Of a stretch of 64,000 nt of DNA, positions 61,426-64,000 are shown in pieces. The stretch comes from CAIYQJ01 sp963717255. GTDB lineage: Bacteria > Chloroflexota > Limnocylindria > Limnocylindrales > CSP1-4. The stretch spans positions 328,127 through 392,126 of the forward strand of contig CAVQVT010000006.1 of assembly GCA_963717255.1 (NCBI GenBank), in the 5' to 3' direction. The notes below the pieces were generated by a model. That model ran no database searches and was not told where the DNA came from. It was given only the letters and a program-made list of their open reading frames with translations. Made by a program: the position numbers and the translations under genes. Numbering within the stretch: position 1 is the first letter of the stretch; each line of letters starts with the position of its first letter.

Positions 61426-61451
61426 CGTCGGGCGGCTGTCGCCGCCGCGAG

Positions 61452-61544
61452 TCACCTCGCGATGGGCACGGTCCTGCCTGCGCGCGCAGGCACGCCGGCG
61501 GTGAGCCGGAGCCGCGCGAACGGGCTGAGGGTGCGGGAGCTCAT
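61452..61544 (-). CDS. Possible leader microORF, 30 residues
   Basis: ATG 61544 (GGAGGCGGCTAGGCAG upstream) opens a 30-residue frame (starts MSSRTLSPFARLRL) ending in TGA at 61452-61454. Two small hairpins (GCGGC-tgtc-GCCGC and CGCGAG-tcac-CTCGCG) follow and then the strong hairpin at 61387-61415. The arrangement resembles a leader-peptide attenuator, but the coding potential of so short a frame is weak. Confidence 0.35.
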   Translation of the reverse strand: MSSRTLSPFARLRLTAGVPARAGRTVPIAR

Positions 61545-61759
61545 CTGCCTAGCCGCCTCCGTGCTGAGTGACTCGGGCGTCGCACGTGACGCCGGGCGGC
61601 AGTCTAGTCCCGGCCGTGGTGCCGTGTCAACCCCGAGATCAGGGTCTCCACCCTTCCGGGCGTATCGCATCACGAGCCAGGAAGGGCCCCGTCGCGGAGG
61701 GCCCCGTCGAGGCCCTCGCCGTGACCGGCGGCGCGCCCGGCTATGACCTCGGTGGCAGG
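61545..61759. other. Intergenic sequence, promoter region for the exporter operon likely
   Basis: No gene is supported. A direct repeat GGGCCCCGTCG occurs twice near 61684-61711, which may be the end of the minus-strand ATPase transcript. A relatively A/T-rich stretch (gtcaaccccgagatcagg, about 61626-61645) could hold the promoter of the exporter leader. Confidence 0.4.
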
Positions 61760-63476
<1,717 letters not shown>

Positions 63477-63680
63477 CCCGTCTCGACCCTCTGCCGCCGT
63501 CGGCCCGGCCGTACCAAGCGGCCTCGTGCGACGCCGCCGTGAGCCTAGCATCGAGGGCCGTGCCCGGGGTCGTCCGTCCGGGCGGCCGTTCCCGCCCACG
63601 CAATATCATGCGGGTCGCGTCGCGCAGGGCTCTCCCGGGTCCGCGTCGGCGCCGCGCCCGGGGGAGGCCCACGACGGACG

Positions 63681-64000
63681 ATGGCCCACCAGCACGTGCA
63701 CGGGCACCACGCCTCGCTCGCCGACCTGGTCGCAGACGGCCTGCTGGACGCGGAGCTGGCGGCGCTCGTCTGGGCGCTCGCGTGCGGGGGCGTCGGCGTC
63801 CTCGTCGCGAGCCCGGGCGGCTCGACGGGCGTGGCCGAGGGGGCCGGGGCCGCCGAGGCCGGCGGCGCGGGGGCCGCCGCCTCCTCCCTGGCCGCGGGGG
63901 CCGCCGCCTCCTCGCTGGCCGCGGCGCTCGCCGACGCCGTCTCGCTGACAACGCGCCTCGTCGATCTCGGCCCCGGGTCGGCGGCCCAGCCCGTCGAGGA
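63681..64000 (+). CDS. N-terminal part of an unidentified protein (3' truncated by window)
   Basis: ATG 63681 begins a His-rich start (MAHQHVHGHHASL), then ADLVADGLLDAELAALVWALACGGVGVLVASPGGSTG and a long Ala/Gly/Ser-rich stretch with an internal duplicated segment. No domain is recognised, but the SLADLVADGLLDAELAAL pattern and glycine loop might be the start of an ATPase. The frame runs off the window at 64000. Confidence 0.55.
   Translation, partial: MAHQHVHGHHASLADLVADGLLDAELAALVWALACGGVGVLVASPGGSTGVAEGAGAAEAGGAGAAASSLAAGAAASSLAAALADAVSLTTRLVDLGPGSAAQPVE
63870..63923 (+). repeat. 27-bp tandem duplication encoding Ala/Ser-rich repeat
   Basis: Two adjacent 27-base units (63870-63896 and 63897-63923) differ at one base and encode the same nine residues (GAAASSLAA) twice. 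It lies in the frame of the terminal gene and suggests slippage or expansion of a disordered linker. Confidence 0.75.

Overview
This window is a very G+C-rich bacterial chromosome segment (visibly around three-quarters G+C). It has tight operons, many GTG starts and many 4-base ATGA/GTGA gene overlaps. The gene mix suggests a Chloroflexota lineage (Limnocylindria-like) or a similar high-G+C terrestrial or freshwater bacterium: PyrR-type control of carA, two M16 peptidases, several zinc-ribbon proteins, MshD-like tandem GNAT proteins, an F420/LLM-type oxidoreductase and CO-dehydrogenase-type maturation genes. There is no rRNA gene, so the assignment rests on gene content alone. There is one tRNA (Lys, CUU). 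I see no CRISPR array, intact prophage or insertion sequence.

Layout. 0-12 kb holds housekeeping and small-protein genes: the end of a DUF4032 protein, nitroreductase, hydrolases, a J-domain protein, a lipoprotein, a stand-alone CarH-like B12 photosensor domain divergent from a DinB-fold protein, thioredoxin with an ArsR regulator, a threonine-deaminase-like enzyme, zinc ribbons, and a hydrolase that lacks its nucleophile. 11.9-17.2 kb holds folE, then an acyl-CoA module (B12-binding mutase small subunit, MeaB chaperone, 3-hydroxyacyl-CoA dehydrogenase, thiolase), then two tiny ORFs coupled to a zincin. 17.3-19 kb is a tRNA-Lys with a tyrosine-recombinase remnant and an orphan ABC ATPase with several altered catalytic motifs. 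19.3-26.4 kb is a mixed set: DUF2161, PHP, a beta-propeller with a discoidin-like domain, FAD oxidoreductase and a membrane protein. 26.5-31.8 kb is a carAB operon preceded by a PyrR-type RNA motif whose last bases are the ribosome-binding site of a 25-codon leader ORF that overlaps carA. 31.9-34 kb has an ArsR-type regulator with two matching operator-like inverted repeats and a microprotein. 34-41 kb has peptide deformylase, an M16 peptidase pair, a PfkB-like fragment, SRAP, rhomboid and a DUF4397 surface protein. 41.3-45.3 kb is a minus-strand operon of response regulator, histidine kinase, glycosyltransferase and ECF sigma factor. 45.4-52.3 kb is a maturation cluster of the molybdenum-hydroxylase/CO-dehydrogenase type (MetE-like, MoxR, VWA/CoxE, XdhC/CoxI, a MobA-like/methyltransferase fusion, MBL-fold) without the structural enzyme. 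52.3-64 kb has a second ECF sigma factor, LLM oxidoreductase, rsgA between two tandem-GNAT proteins, an ABC-2 exporter with a structured leader, a HerA-like ATPase and a truncated last gene.

Sequence quality differs across the window. Up to about 53.7 kb nearly every gene is intact. From 53.7 to 63.3 kb six genes carry about eleven one-base frameshifts, several of them in G or C runs, while their protein similarity continues in the new frame. This looks more like sequencing or assembly error than biological decay. Those genes are listed as frameshifted (type pseudogene), with the function the restored frame would have.

Regulation visible in the sequence: PyrR-type translational control with leader-peptide coupling at carA; twin ArsR operator candidates at 32.3 and 33.5 kb; an inverted repeat in front of the response regulator gene; and intrinsic terminators after tRNA-Lys and between the DUF4397 and ECF genes.
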